Source of the DNA: Bacteroidota bacterium
GTDB lineage: Bacteria > Bacteroidota > Bacteroidia > UKL13-3
Direction of reading: 5' to 3'
Length of the DNA: 64,000 bases
NCBI GenBank assembly: GCA_947457395.1
Contig: CANGVA010000002.1
Coordinates: 145,234 to 209,233 of the forward strand
Shown: positions 37,097 to 45,477 of the stretch, piece by piece
How the letters are laid out: each line of letters starts with the position of its first letter
How positions within the stretch are numbered: position 1 is the stretch's first letter
The notes under the pieces: generated by a model
What the model saw: the letters and a program-made list of their open reading frames with translations, nothing else
What the model was told of the DNA's origin: nothing
The model's database searches: none
Made by a program: the position numbers and the translations under genes

Positions 37097-38959
37097 TTAA
37101 CGACCCAAATGCACCAGCAATACAGAAATATCCGCTGGTGAAATGCCGCTTATTCTAGCCGCTTGCCCAAGTGTAACGGGTCTTTGCTTGATAAGTTTTT
37201 CGCGCGCCTCTAATGAAATTGACTTTACTGTATTATAATCAAAACCATCTTTAATTCTTATTTCTTCAAGCCTGTTCATTTTATCAACCATCTGTTTTTC
37301 TTTTTCCAAGTAGCCCTCATATTTCATCAAAACTTCGGCTTGCAAAACAGCATCCTCTTTAAAACCTTGCAGAAATTCATTTACCTGTGGTAAGCGCTTT
37401 AGGTTTGCCATATCAACTTGCGGGCGGCTTAATATCGCATCAAGCTTATAATTTTGTGGTATTGGTGCGGTGCTCAGTTCTGCCAGTAAGGGGTTTATAT
37501 CGGTTGGTATAACAGAGGTTTTTTTAAAGTATGTGACTATATCTGCAGTCTGCTTTTCTTTTTCTTCCACAGCATGCATCCGTAATTTACTAGCTAATCC
37601 TAGCCTATACCCTTTTTCGGTTAGTCTGATATCAGCATTGTCTTGTCTTAACATAATTCTGTATTCGGCCCTGGAGGTAAACATGCGATAGGGTTCATCG
37701 GTGCCTTTGTTAACAAGATCATCTATGAGCACGCCTATGTATGCTTCAGATCGTTTAAGAACAAAGTCTTCTTTTCCTGCCAGTTTACCATGGGCATTTA
37801 TGCCCGCAATTAGCCCCTGGCATGCTGCCTCTTCATAGCCCGTAGTGCCATTAATTTGGCCGGCAAAAAACAGGTTTTCTATTAAATGGGTTTCAAGGGT
37901 AAGTTTGAGTTGCGTTGGGGGGAAATAATCATATTCAATGGCATATCCAGGTCTGAAGATTTTGGCATCTTCAAATCCGGGTATTAGTCTCAGCGCTTTT
38001 ATTTGAACATGATCAGGCAATGAGGTGGAGAACCCGTTTACGTATATTTCAACTGTGCTCCAACCCTCGGGTTCTACAAAAATTTGGTGGCGCTCTCTTT
38101 CGGCAAAACGATTTATTTTGTCTTCAATTGAAGGGCAATACCTAGGCCCAAGCCCTTGAATTCGGCCTGCATACATGGGCGATTCATCAAAACCGGTTCT
38201 CAATACCTCATGAACAGCTTCGTTGGTATAGGTAATCCAACAGCAACGCTGGTTGGAAACGGGTGTGGTTAGACTACTATAAGAAAACCTTCCCGGGTTT
38301 TCATCGCCATCCTGTCGCTCCATTTTGTCGTAGTTCAATGATCTTCCATCAACCCTTGGTGGAGTGCCCGTTTTCATCCGGCCACTCTCAAAACCCAATG
38401 AAACAAGCTGTTCGGTTATCCCTGTTGATGACTTCTCTCCTATTCTTCCTCCGCCAAATTGTTTGGTTCCAATATGAATAATTCCGTTAAGAAAAGTACC
38501 GCTTGTAAGTATTACGGCCTTGCAGCCTATTTTTTGCCCCATTCCGGTAATTACACCACAAACCTTTCCTTTATCAAGCACGAGCTCTTTTACCATGTCT
38601 TGCCAGAAATCTACATTGGGCGTAGCCTCAAGAATTTCCCTCCAGTATTGGCTAAAAAGCATTCTATCGTTTTGGCTTCTTGGGCTCCACATGGCAGGAC
38701 CCTTAGAGCGGTTTAGCATGCGAAATTGAATAGTAGATTTGTCTGAAACGATACCTGAATAACCCCCAATTGCATCTATTTCCCTGATAATCTGGCCCTT
38801 CGCGATTCCTCCCATGGCCGGGTTGCAGCTCATTTGAGCAATTTTATTCATGTCCATGGTGATAAGCAAAACCCGGGAGCCAAGATTAGCAGCAGCAGCA
38901 GCAGCTTCACAACCCGCATGCCCTGCACCTACTACAATGATATCATAGTCAATAAACAT
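37097..38959 (-). CDS. mnmG: tRNA uridine-5-carboxymethylaminomethyl synthesis enzyme MnmG
   Basis: A 620-residue FAD enzyme that, with MnmE, installs the (carboxymethyl)aminomethyl group at wobble U34. The FAD dinucleotide motif GAGHAGCEAA (11-20) starts the chain; MSCNPAMGGIAKGQ, MKTGTPPR and the FAGQINGTTGYEEAACQGL block are diagnostic. The C-terminal helical domain (EAREKLIKQRPVTLGQAARISG) is complete. In many bacteria mnmG/gidA lies near oriC, and a parS-like site sits 28 nt upstream of this start. Confidence 0.98.
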   Translation of the reverse strand: MFIDYDIIVVGAGHAGCEAAAAAANLGSRVLLITMDMNKIAQMSCNPAMGGIAKGQIIREIDAIGGYSGIVSDKSTIQFRMLNRSKGPAMWSPRSQNDRMLFSQYWREILEATPNVDFWQDMVKELVLDKGKVCGVITGMGQKIGCKAVILTSGTFLNGIIHIGTKQFGGGRIGEKSSTGITEQLVSLGFESGRMKTGTPPRVDGRSLNYDKMERQDGDENPGRFSYSSLTTPVSNQRCCWITYTNEAVHEVLRTGFDESPMYAGRIQGLGPRYCPSIEDKINRFAERERHQIFVEPEGWSTVEIYVNGFSTSLPDHVQIKALRLIPGFEDAKIFRPGYAIEYDYFPPTQLKLTLETHLIENLFFAGQINGTTGYEEAACQGLIAGINAHGKLAGKEDFVLKRSEAYIGVLIDDLVNKGTDEPYRMFTSRAEYRIMLRQDNADIRLTEKGYRLGLASKLRMHAVEEKEKQTADIVTYFKKTSVIPTDINPLLAELSTAPIPQNYKLDAILSRPQVDMANLKRLPQVNEFLQGFKEDAVLQAEVLMKYEGYLEKEKQMVDKMNRLEEIRIKDGFDYNTVKSISLEAREKLIKQRPVTLGQAARISGISPADISVLLVHLGR

Positions 38960-38986
38960 CTGAAAAACAATAATTTATATATTTAA

Positions 38987-39002
38987 GGTTCCACGTGAAA
39001 CA
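38987..39002. other. parS-like ParB-binding site A
   Basis: GGTTCCACGTGAAACA matches the parS consensus TGTTNCACGTGAAACA at 14 of the 15 fixed positions, with a perfect 14-nt core (GTTCCACGTGAAAC, 38988-39001). It lies in the 50-nt gap between ybeY and mnmG. Confidence 0.85.
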
Positions 39003-39009
39003 TGGAAAA

Positions 39010-39471
39010 TCAGCGAAGCAAAGATAAGCAAACATCCTCTTTCTTTCTCATTTTTTCCTTTTCGGCTTTGCTTTTGTCTTTGTAACCGCAGAGGTGTAAT
39101 ATTCCGTGAATCATGACGCGTTTGAGTTCCACGTGAAACGTTTCCTTTAGTTCTGCCGCATTTTCTTTGACACGCCCCTTGCTTATGTAAATATCCCCGG
39201 AAATTAAATTATTTTCAGTGAAGTCAAAGGTGATGATGTCGGTGTAATAATTGTGATTAAGAAATTCTCGGTTCATTTCAAGTAGGTGATTATCGCTACA
39301 AAAATTAAAAGAGATTTCTCCAAATGATTTCCTTTCTTCTTTAATGCAAAGGGCAATCCACCTTCTTAGTTCCTGCTTGTTGCGAACGAATGGCTTCACA
39401 TCAATAAAATTAAAAGAGATGTGACTATTTGAGGAGGGTAACGAACCCGGATTTTGTTTGTTTTTTACCAT
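39010..39471 (-). CDS. ybeY: Endoribonuclease YbeY (rRNA maturation factor)
   Basis: A 153-residue metal-dependent endoribonuclease involved in 16S rRNA 3'-end maturation. The core LLEMNREFLNHNYYTDIITFDF and ISGDIYIS are family hallmarks. The metal site reads HGILHLCGYKD; the third His of the classical H-x3-H-x5-H is Asp here, which I believe is the usual Bacteroidota form. The start overlaps the end of the upstream T9SS gene by 47 nt. A parS-like site lies inside the coding sequence (39125-39140). Confidence 0.93.
   Translation of the reverse strand: MVKNKQNPGSLPSSNSHISFNFIDVKPFVRNKQELRRWIALCIKEERKSFGEISFNFCSDNHLLEMNREFLNHNYYTDIITFDFTENNLISGDIYISKGRVKENAAELKETFHVELKRVMIHGILHLCGYKDKSKAEKEKMRKKEDVCLSLLR
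39125..39140. other. parS-like ParB-binding site B, inside ybeY
   Basis: AGTTCCACGTGAAACG contains the same perfect 14-nt core as site A (GTTCCACGTGAAAC, 39126-39139); only the two outermost bases differ from TGTTNCACGTGAAACA. It lies 138 bp from site A. Confidence 0.85.
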
Positions 39472-41227
39472 TGGGGCTAATTATATAAAACTTATAATAG
39501 TAAACACCACCAATACAACTATTACCAGAGGCGTCTTTACCGTCCCATCCGCCCGAAATGTCTTTTTGGGAAACAATAAGCCCCCCCCAGCGGTCAAATA
39601 TTTCCATAGATGAATTTGCGTAATCAATATAACTTCCTTCTGGCCGGAATATCGTATTTACCCCCCCTGGCCGGAATGCGTTTGGTACATAAACCACCAT
39701 TTCACCAATAAGACAATCTGAAAAGCTCTTGGCCGAAACCGGATCGGCTGGTGCCGGAAGGGCTTGAACGGCTTCAACAAAATAGCACAACCCAAAACTC
39801 CCCACGTTTTCGGGGAGTTGGTTGTCTACATACATGCTATCCGTTCCTGGAACAGAATCAATTAATATATAGCTTCTTTTCCCAAAATCATCATCTGTAC
39901 CCCTGTAAATACGGTATATGGATACACCAGCCGGCCAACCAAAATACCTATTCCAGGTAAGTGTATTTTCGTTACTATTGGACACAACTTTAAGTACCAT
40001 TTGGGGCATTACTACATTATTTTCATACAGAATATTACATAAATTAACGCTTTCAAGTCTGAAATGTAACTCATCTTCTCTGTCGGGAGTCATAAACACA
40101 TGAGAAATGCGCCCGGTCTGCCCAAGGCTAGAAATGGATGCTATATTCGAAAATGTACCCCTATTTGCAGAAGCATTATACCAAATATTGATTTGCTTAG
40201 ATTCCTCGTTGTTCACGATGAGTAAATCAGCCTTTAATTCATCAGCATCCGGGTTTACAGCGCTTATATTAATTAAAAGCGTGTTTGTGGGCTCTTTTCG
40301 GCCCCTTGTTTGCAAAGTTAGTTGAGATGAAGTGGAGCTGACCGAAACGCTTGTATCTCTGTAGGCTCGAACAAAAAAATCATTGACATCGCCAAGTAAA
40401 ATGGGTAATTGGTAGCTGTTTAAATTACCTGGTAATGAATCAATTAACTTATATCCGGCACCATTTATTTGCCTAAAAATATAGTAATATCTTACCTTGG
40501 GCCAGCCCACATAGTGGGTCCATTGCAGACTTGCTGTTTTTTTACACGTATCTACGCTTCCGCTTAAATATATGGTAATGTGCGGATTAATATTAAAAAC
40601 TTGTGGCCTTGTGTTACAACTATCTATTGATGTTATATCATATTTTAACGGCCTAAGTCTAGGATCAGAAAAGAGATTATTATCTGTTGCAAAAGTATCT
40701 CTAAGCACACCAGAAACGACCTCAACCCACTTAATCGCCAAGCTGTCATAAAATAACAGGTATCGGAAAAAGTCTGGTGTGGGGCTTTTTCTCCACCCAA
40801 TCTTAACCCTGTTCGTTGGTATGTCTACGCTAACAGAGTCTAAAAATAGTGTATCGGGAGGTGTGTCGTCTACTCCCATTGTATCTGAAAATGAATTATT
40901 TGTAGAACAAGAATCCAGATATTGAATAAAATAACGCCAATTGGTGGTGGTGCCAATCGGATTTGCGCCCAAGTGCATATATGAATCGGCCGATTTTATG
41001 CTGAGCGAATCAATTAATAGGAAAGGCCCGCTGTTTCCATTTCGCCCCCAAACGTAGTATGTTCTGAAGCGCTGGCATGTATCGTTTGATGGAAAGAAAA
41101 ACATAGAATTATTTGGCCCAACCCTGCATACCCGCCTCATTTTTGGTGGTTCTGTACCCCATACACCCATTGCAAAATGGAGCAACAACAAAAAAGTGTA
41201 TAAACTATTTCCCCGCAACAACTTCAT
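39425..41227 (-). CDS. T9SS type B (gliding motility-associated) sorting-domain protein
   Basis: A 600-residue secreted protein with a signal peptide (LYTFLLLLHFAMGVWG). The body is a series of fibronectin/Ig-like beta domains with repeated S-D-T-C-x-K and WTHYVGWPKVRYYYIFRQ/WNRYFGWPAGVSIYRIYRG units, so at least two modules are homologous repeats. The C-terminal about 90 residues (VVYVPNAFRPGG ... MEIFDRWGGLIVSQKD ... GVYYYKFYIISPNGKKQTKSGFVTLLK) are a type B T9SS sorting domain. Poly-G tracts of 8 and 7 (minus strand) lie in that domain. It overlaps ybeY by 47 nt and the M16 gene by 23 nt. Confidence 0.87.
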   Translation of the reverse strand: MKLLRGNSLYTFLLLLHFAMGVWGTEPPKMRRVCRVGPNNSMFFFPSNDTCQRFRTYYVWGRNGNSGPFLLIDSLSIKSADSYMHLGANPIGTTTNWRYFIQYLDSCSTNNSFSDTMGVDDTPPDTLFLDSVSVDIPTNRVKIGWRKSPTPDFFRYLLFYDSLAIKWVEVVSGVLRDTFATDNNLFSDPRLRPLKYDITSIDSCNTRPQVFNINPHITIYLSGSVDTCKKTASLQWTHYVGWPKVRYYYIFRQINGAGYKLIDSLPGNLNSYQLPILLGDVNDFFVRAYRDTSVSVSSTSSQLTLQTRGRKEPTNTLLINISAVNPDADELKADLLIVNNEESKQINIWYNASANRGTFSNIASISSLGQTGRISHVFMTPDREDELHFRLESVNLCNILYENNVVMPQMVLKVVSNSNENTLTWNRYFGWPAGVSIYRIYRGTDDDFGKRSYILIDSVPGTDSMYVDNQLPENVGSFGLCYFVEAVQALPAPADPVSAKSFSDCLIGEMVVYVPNAFRPGGVNTIFRPEGSYIDYANSSMEIFDRWGGLIVSQKDISGGWDGKDASGNSCIGGVYYYKFYIISPNGKKQTKSGFVTLLK

Positions 41228-42476
41228 AAAGATCTTCGTGTTTCAAATATTTATTTGCCATTTCTTGAAGAGATAACGAGGTGGTGTTTTTAATTATTTC
41301 AATAAATTCATTATAGTATTCTGCGCTTAGACCATAATCTATTAAAATTCTTTGACGGCTAGCCTGTTCAAACACCCCATCCAGGCTTCTCAGAAAAGAA
41401 CCCAACATATAATTCTTGGCGGTATTTAATTCTTCTTCTCCAACCGCTATGTTACGAAGCCGTTCCAGCTCTTTATATATTTCTGAAACACCAAGATCAA
41501 CTAGCTCATTGTTAATGTCGGTTTCAATATAAAATACTCCATCATAAAGGTAGGATTCTAGAGCGGAATAAATTCCATAAGTAAGACCCTTTTCCTCTCG
41601 AATGTTTGACATAAGCCGAGACCCAAAATACCCACCAAGAATTAAATTTAGCAATTGCATTTTCCTAAAATCCGGATGATTCCGGTTAAATAGTTTACGC
41701 CCTATTCTAATGGTGGATTGTACCGAACCCCCTTTATGAATTTCAATTTTCTGTGCCCGTTCCTGTGGGGGTGCGTATTCAAATATAGATTGGTTATGCC
41801 GGCCGAAAGTAGAGAGCACATCCGTTATTTTATCAATAACACCGATACCCACAGACCCTGAAGCCATAATGTATTTTAGCTTGCGCCTGTAGTGCATCTC
41901 ATAGAAAGAAACCAGTGTTTCACGTGAAATATTTTTTATATCATGTTGATAAACAGGGGCTCCATATGGGTTTTTGTTTCCAAAAACAGCCTCAAAGAAT
42001 GATCTTCTTGCAAGGTAAGAGGTTTTGCTTTCGTTCACCAACAAACGCTGTACAGCATTTTCTTTTTGGGTTTTTATTTCCTCCTCGCTATAGCTGGCAT
42101 GGGATAAAATATCAACTACAAGAGGCAGACAAGATTCTAGGTGTTTAGGCAGGCAAAACAGGGTAAGAGTTGCATCATCGTTTCCTGAGCGGTTTTGCAA
42201 GTACGCACCATAAAAATCAAGGTGCTCAGCCAGTTCTTTAGAAGTGTAGTGGGTGGTTCCTTCAACCAATAATGTGTTTGTTGCGCTTGCCACATATGGC
42301 GCAGGTTGAAGACGAGCGCCTGCATCAAACACAAACTCGATCTTCAGCACCTCAACATTGGGGTCATTCACGGAATAAATTTCAACCCCGCTTGCTATCG
42401 TTGAGCAAACTGCCGGAGTTATTTGAACCTTATCAATTTCCCGCACGTTTGGGGCCGATATTCTGTTAATTGGCAT
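41205..42476 (-). CDS. M16 peptidase homologue lacking the zinc motif (regulatory partner)
   Basis: A 423-residue protein of the insulinase/processing-peptidase family. It has the two-domain M16 pattern (VFDAGARLQPAPYVASATNTLLVEGTTHYTSKELAEHLDFYGA; RIGRKLFNRNHPDFRKMQLLNLILGGYFGSRLMSNIREEKGLTYGI) but no HxxEH where the active paralogue has HLFEH. It should act as the non-catalytic partner, like mitochondrial alpha-MPP. It overlaps the active M16 gene by 11 nt. A parS-like site lies inside the gene. Confidence 0.9.
   Translation of the reverse strand: MPINRISAPNVREIDKVQITPAVCSTIASGVEIYSVNDPNVEVLKIEFVFDAGARLQPAPYVASATNTLLVEGTTHYTSKELAEHLDFYGAYLQNRSGNDDATLTLFCLPKHLESCLPLVVDILSHASYSEEEIKTQKENAVQRLLVNESKTSYLARRSFFEAVFGNKNPYGAPVYQHDIKNISRETLVSFYEMHYRRKLKYIMASGSVGIGVIDKITDVLSTFGRHNQSIFEYAPPQERAQKIEIHKGGSVQSTIRIGRKLFNRNHPDFRKMQLLNLILGGYFGSRLMSNIREEKGLTYGIYSALESYLYDGVFYIETDINNELVDLGVSEIYKELERLRNIAVGEEELNTAKNYMLGSFLRSLDGVFEQASRQRILIDYGLSAEYYNEFIEIIKNTTSLSLQEMANKYLKHEDLYEVVAGK
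41916..41931. other. parS-like ParB-binding site C, inside the inactive M16 gene
   Basis: TGTTTCACGTGAAATA differs from TGTTNCACGTGAAACA at one position and contains the perfect 12-nt palindrome TTTCACGTGAAA. It lies about 2.8 kb from site B. Confidence 0.75.
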
Positions 42477-43707
42477 TTTTATTTATATAAAATAGGGTAG
42501 AGCAGTTTTCGGGTTTAAGCATATCTGTTCCTGCTGCTTTAAGTGTGTTTAAATTCACCGCCAGATAATGCTCCACCTCTTTGTTTGCAATTTCAATATC
42601 GCCTAGCATTTCACAATATGCTAGTTTCATGGCCCTGTTCAGCACACTTATTTCATTAAAGCGTATGTTGGTTTCTGTTTTATTTTTTACTTTCTGCAAC
42701 TCCTTTTCTGCTATATTTTCTAACGCCCATTGCAGGGTTTTTTCTATTTCTTTATTTGCTTGTTCGTGCGTGATGTTTTTCATCAGTTTACCCTCAATTA
42801 TAAACAAACCGCGATCAACATCACCCGATATATAACAATCAAGTTCAGAGAATAACCGTTGTTTTTTAACAAGTTCCTGATATAAGATTGCCGAGCGCCC
42901 GGAACCTAGCATGTCTGATAATAAATCTGCTTCGTAATATCCATTTTCCATGCGAGCTGGCATATGGTATGCTTTAACAATAGCATGCAGCGGCACATCT
43001 GCCTCAATGCCCTGAAAACGGGCCGCTGTTTGCTTTGGCTCTTGCCCATAGCTTGGTTTGCGCACCTCTCTGGTCGGTATGTCTGCAAACCATTTTTGGC
43101 AAAACGCCTTTGTTTGTTCAAGGTTGATATTTCCGGCTACAACCAGAATGGCATTATTAGGAGCATAGAAAGAGAAAAAGAAGTCCTTTACATCATCCAG
43201 TGTTGCTGATTCAATATGGCTTATTTCTTTGCCAATTGTTGGCCAACTGTAAGGATGAACCTTATAGGCCAAGGGGAGCAACTTTAACCAAATGTCTCCA
43301 TACGGTTGGTTCAGGTAACGTTCTTTAAACTCTTCAATTACCACATTGCGCTGCACATCCAGCGAATGCTCATTAAAATTAAGGCTCAGCATACGGTCGC
43401 TTTCTAGCCAAAAGCCCGTTTCAATATTTTGCTGCGGCAGTGTGAGGTAATAATTGGTAATATCGTTGCTGGTAAAAGCATTGTTTTCTCCACCGGCTTT
43501 TTGCAGGGCATCATCATAATCCGGAATATTTACTGATCCCCCAAACATGAGGTGTTCAAATAAATGAGCAAAGCCGGTTTTATTAGGCAGCTCATTTTTT
43601 GAGCCAACCTTATAAAGAATGTTTAATACGCAGAGTTTGGTATTGGGATCGTGGTGGTGAATGACCGTAAGCCCATTTGGAAGAAAAAAACGCTGATAGT
43701 TGATCAA
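42466..43707 (-). CDS. M16 zinc peptidase (active, insulinase/PMP-beta type)
   Basis: A 413-residue metallopeptidase with the inverted zinc motif HLFEH (48-52) in GFAHLFEHLMFGGS and the distal Glu in RNVVIEEFKER. No signal peptide is visible. The start is TTG 43707, since an in-frame stop is directly upstream and no ATG precedes the conserved region. With the overlapping inactive paralogue it should form a heterodimeric peptidase. On the minus strand TAAATTTG (43741-43734) is a good -7 match, 26 nt before the start. Confidence 0.93.
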   Translation of the reverse strand: MINYQRFFLPNGLTVIHHHDPNTKLCVLNILYKVGSKNELPNKTGFAHLFEHLMFGGSVNIPDYDDALQKAGGENNAFTSNDITNYYLTLPQQNIETGFWLESDRMLSLNFNEHSLDVQRNVVIEEFKERYLNQPYGDIWLKLLPLAYKVHPYSWPTIGKEISHIESATLDDVKDFFFSFYAPNNAILVVAGNINLEQTKAFCQKWFADIPTREVRKPSYGQEPKQTAARFQGIEADVPLHAIVKAYHMPARMENGYYEADLLSDMLGSGRSAILYQELVKKQRLFSELDCYISGDVDRGLFIIEGKLMKNITHEQANKEIEKTLQWALENIAEKELQKVKNKTETNIRFNEISVLNRAMKLAYCEMLGDIEIANKEVEHYLAVNLNTLKAAGTDMLKPENCSTLFYINKNAN

Positions 43708-43733
43708 TTACTTGGGTGTTTTATGCTACAAGG

Positions 43734-43741
43734 CAAATTTA
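43734..43741 (-). promoter_or_regulatory. Candidate -7 element TAAATTTG for the M16 operon
   Basis: Reading the minus strand, TAAATTTG fits TAnnTTTG 26 nt before the TTG start. No clear -33 TTTG is in register. It lies in the 270-nt divergent region shared with the pseudouridine synthase gene. Confidence 0.35.
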
Positions 43742-43967
43742 CCCTGTTTTTTTGCATTAGAGCGCGTCAGCGGTGCGGAAAACACAAATGGTGCCCCAGG
43801 CCTAAATAATTTAATAGACACAAAATAAATGGGTCGAATTTAATACACTCATTAGCAGCCACTTTGGTATAAAATACAAGCTTTTGATGTGCACATGCGT
43901 TGAAAACTGTCAATAACCTTAAGCACTTGCGGGATTAAGTTAAACAAGGCATGCTTAAAAAATAACA

Positions 43968-43975
43968 TACCTTTG
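43968..43975 (+). promoter_or_regulatory. Candidate -7 element TACCTTTG abutting the rluB-type start
   Basis: A perfect TAnnTTTG match ending 2 nt before ATG 43978 (second ATG at 43984). If used, the mRNA would begin at or just inside the coding start, giving a leaderless or very short leader. Confidence 0.4.
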
Positions 43976-43977
43976 CC

Positions 43978-45201
43978 ATGAAGATGAAAAACAGAAAACA
44001 AACCCAGGGAGCAAAAAAAACTTCCGGAAAATTTGGTCAGGCAAAAACAGGTGGCCGAAACAACAAAAAGAGCAATAGTCGATTTACGGAGGAAAAAAGG
44101 GGCCCATTTAAAAAATCCAGACCTGCAATTTCTTCAAAAAATAAAGCAGAACAGGATGGCGTAAAAAGCAGATTTGGAAAGCCTGCAGAAAAATCAAGCC
44201 GCACCAATACCATAGATAAAGCCAAAGCACGTTTGGCCGACAAAAGAACATCTCCCAAAAACGAGAAAGAAAAGCCATTTAGCCGTAATCGTACAAATAA
44301 ACAAGGAGATGGTCGCAAATCATTATTTGATGGCGGCAGAGACAAACAGGTTGAAAGAAGGGGGTCGGAAAAACGAAGCTTTACAAAAAAGAGTACCGAT
44401 AAAAAATTTACGTATAAAAAGGGGTATCAAAAATCATATGAAAAAAAGCGCAAAGAAACGGATGTTGCAACGGAATCTTTTGACGGTGAAATCAGACTAA
44501 ACAGGTATTTGTCCAATGCGGGTGTTTGCTCCAGAAGAGAAGCAGACGAGTTGATAGCAGCGGGTCTTGTAAGTGTAAACGGAGTTACTATTACAGAGCT
44601 TGGCTCAAAAGTAAAGCCAGGCGATGAGGTGAAGTTTAACAACGAGCGTCTATCAACCGAAAGAAAAGCATATATTATTATGAACAAGCCTAAGGATACA
44701 ATCACATCCTTAGAGGATCCGGATAAAAGAAGAATAGTAACCGATTTACTCATTGGACATGATTTGCCAAGGGTTTATCCGATAGGCCGTTTGGATAGAA
44801 ACACAACAGGTGTGCTGATTTTAACAAACGATGGCGAATTGTCACAGCGGCTCATGCATCCAAAATACGGCATCCAGAAAGTGTATAAGGCAACACTCAA
44901 CAAAAACTTTAAAGGCGAGCACCTATGGGAGCTTGCCAACGGCTTGGAATTAGAAGATGGATTTATGAAACCCGATGCGGTGCTTATGCCTGACCCTGCC
45001 CAAAAAAACGAAGTGATTGTTGAACTGCACAGCGGCAAAAACAGAATTGTTCATAGGCTTTTTGAGACTTTGGGTTATTCGCTTGATAAGCTGGATCGCG
45101 TAGTGTATGCAGGCTTCAACAAAAAGGGCATGAAACGCGGTGAATGGCGAGAGTTAAATGCAAGAGAAGTATCACAGTTAAAAAAACAAGTGCAGTTGTA
45201 G
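43978..45201 (+). CDS. rluB: Pseudouridine synthase, RsuA/RluB type, with long basic N-terminus
   Basis: A 407-residue RNA pseudouridine synthase. The first about 165 residues are an extremely Lys/Arg/Ser/Gly-rich unstructured extension, common in Bacteroidota and probably RNA-binding. An S4 domain follows (RLNRYLSNAGVCSRREADELIAAGLVSVNG), then the catalytic domain with GRLDRNTTGVLILTNDGEL (catalytic Asp) and KVYKATL. The end QVQL is preceded by HSGKNRIVHRLFETLGY. The target is probably 23S rRNA, but RluB and RluF-like specificity cannot be separated by eye. Confidence 0.9.
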   Translation: MKMKNRKQTQGAKKTSGKFGQAKTGGRNNKKSNSRFTEEKRGPFKKSRPAISSKNKAEQDGVKSRFGKPAEKSSRTNTIDKAKARLADKRTSPKNEKEKPFSRNRTNKQGDGRKSLFDGGRDKQVERRGSEKRSFTKKSTDKKFTYKKGYQKSYEKKRKETDVATESFDGEIRLNRYLSNAGVCSRREADELIAAGLVSVNGVTITELGSKVKPGDEVKFNNERLSTERKAYIIMNKPKDTITSLEDPDKRRIVTDLLIGHDLPRVYPIGRLDRNTTGVLILTNDGELSQRLMHPKYGIQKVYKATLNKNFKGEHLWELANGLELEDGFMKPDAVLMPDPAQKNEVIVELHSGKNRIVHRLFETLGYSLDKLDRVVYAGFNKKGMKRGEWRELNAREVSQLKKQVQL

Positions 45202-45258
45202 GCACATGCAGATTATTCAAATAAAAAATTAATTTCGTACGCTAATTTATTTTAACAA

Positions 45259-45474
45259 ATGAACACGTTACTTTTTATTGGAAATCTTGGTGGTGGCGAG
45301 TGGATTCTGATTATTCTGGCCATACTGTTATTGTTTGGCGGTAAAAAAATTCCTGAATTGATGCGTGGCGTGGGCCAGGGCATCAGAGAATTTAATGATG
45401 CCAAAAAGAATGTAAAATCTCAGATAGAGGAGGGCATGAAAGAAAAAGACAAGGCCAAGGAAGAAAGCAAATAA
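45259..45474 (+). CDS. tatA: Twin-arginine translocase subunit TatA/E
   Basis: A 71-residue protein: an N-terminal transmembrane helix (WILIILAILLLFGGKKIPEL), the FGGKKIPEL hinge, an amphipathic helix (GVGQGIREFNDA) and a charged tail. This is the pore-forming subunit for Tat export of folded proteins. tatC is not in the window. TAATTTCG at 45230-45237 is a one-mismatch -7 element 21 nt upstream. gatA begins 3 nt after the stop. Confidence 0.95.
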   Translation: MNTLLFIGNLGGGEWILIILAILLLFGGKKIPELMRGVGQGIREFNDAKKNVKSQIEEGMKEKDKAKEESK

Positions 45475-45477
45475 TTC

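Noticed and set aside
39010..39471. YbeY as inactive because the third metal His is Asp
   Set aside because: HLCGYKD is, as far as I recall, the usual form in Bacteroidota, so it is not a sign of decay.
43708..43977. tRNA or small RNA in the 270-nt divergent region
   Set aside because: No cloverleaf or known RNA signature; only promoter candidates are visible.
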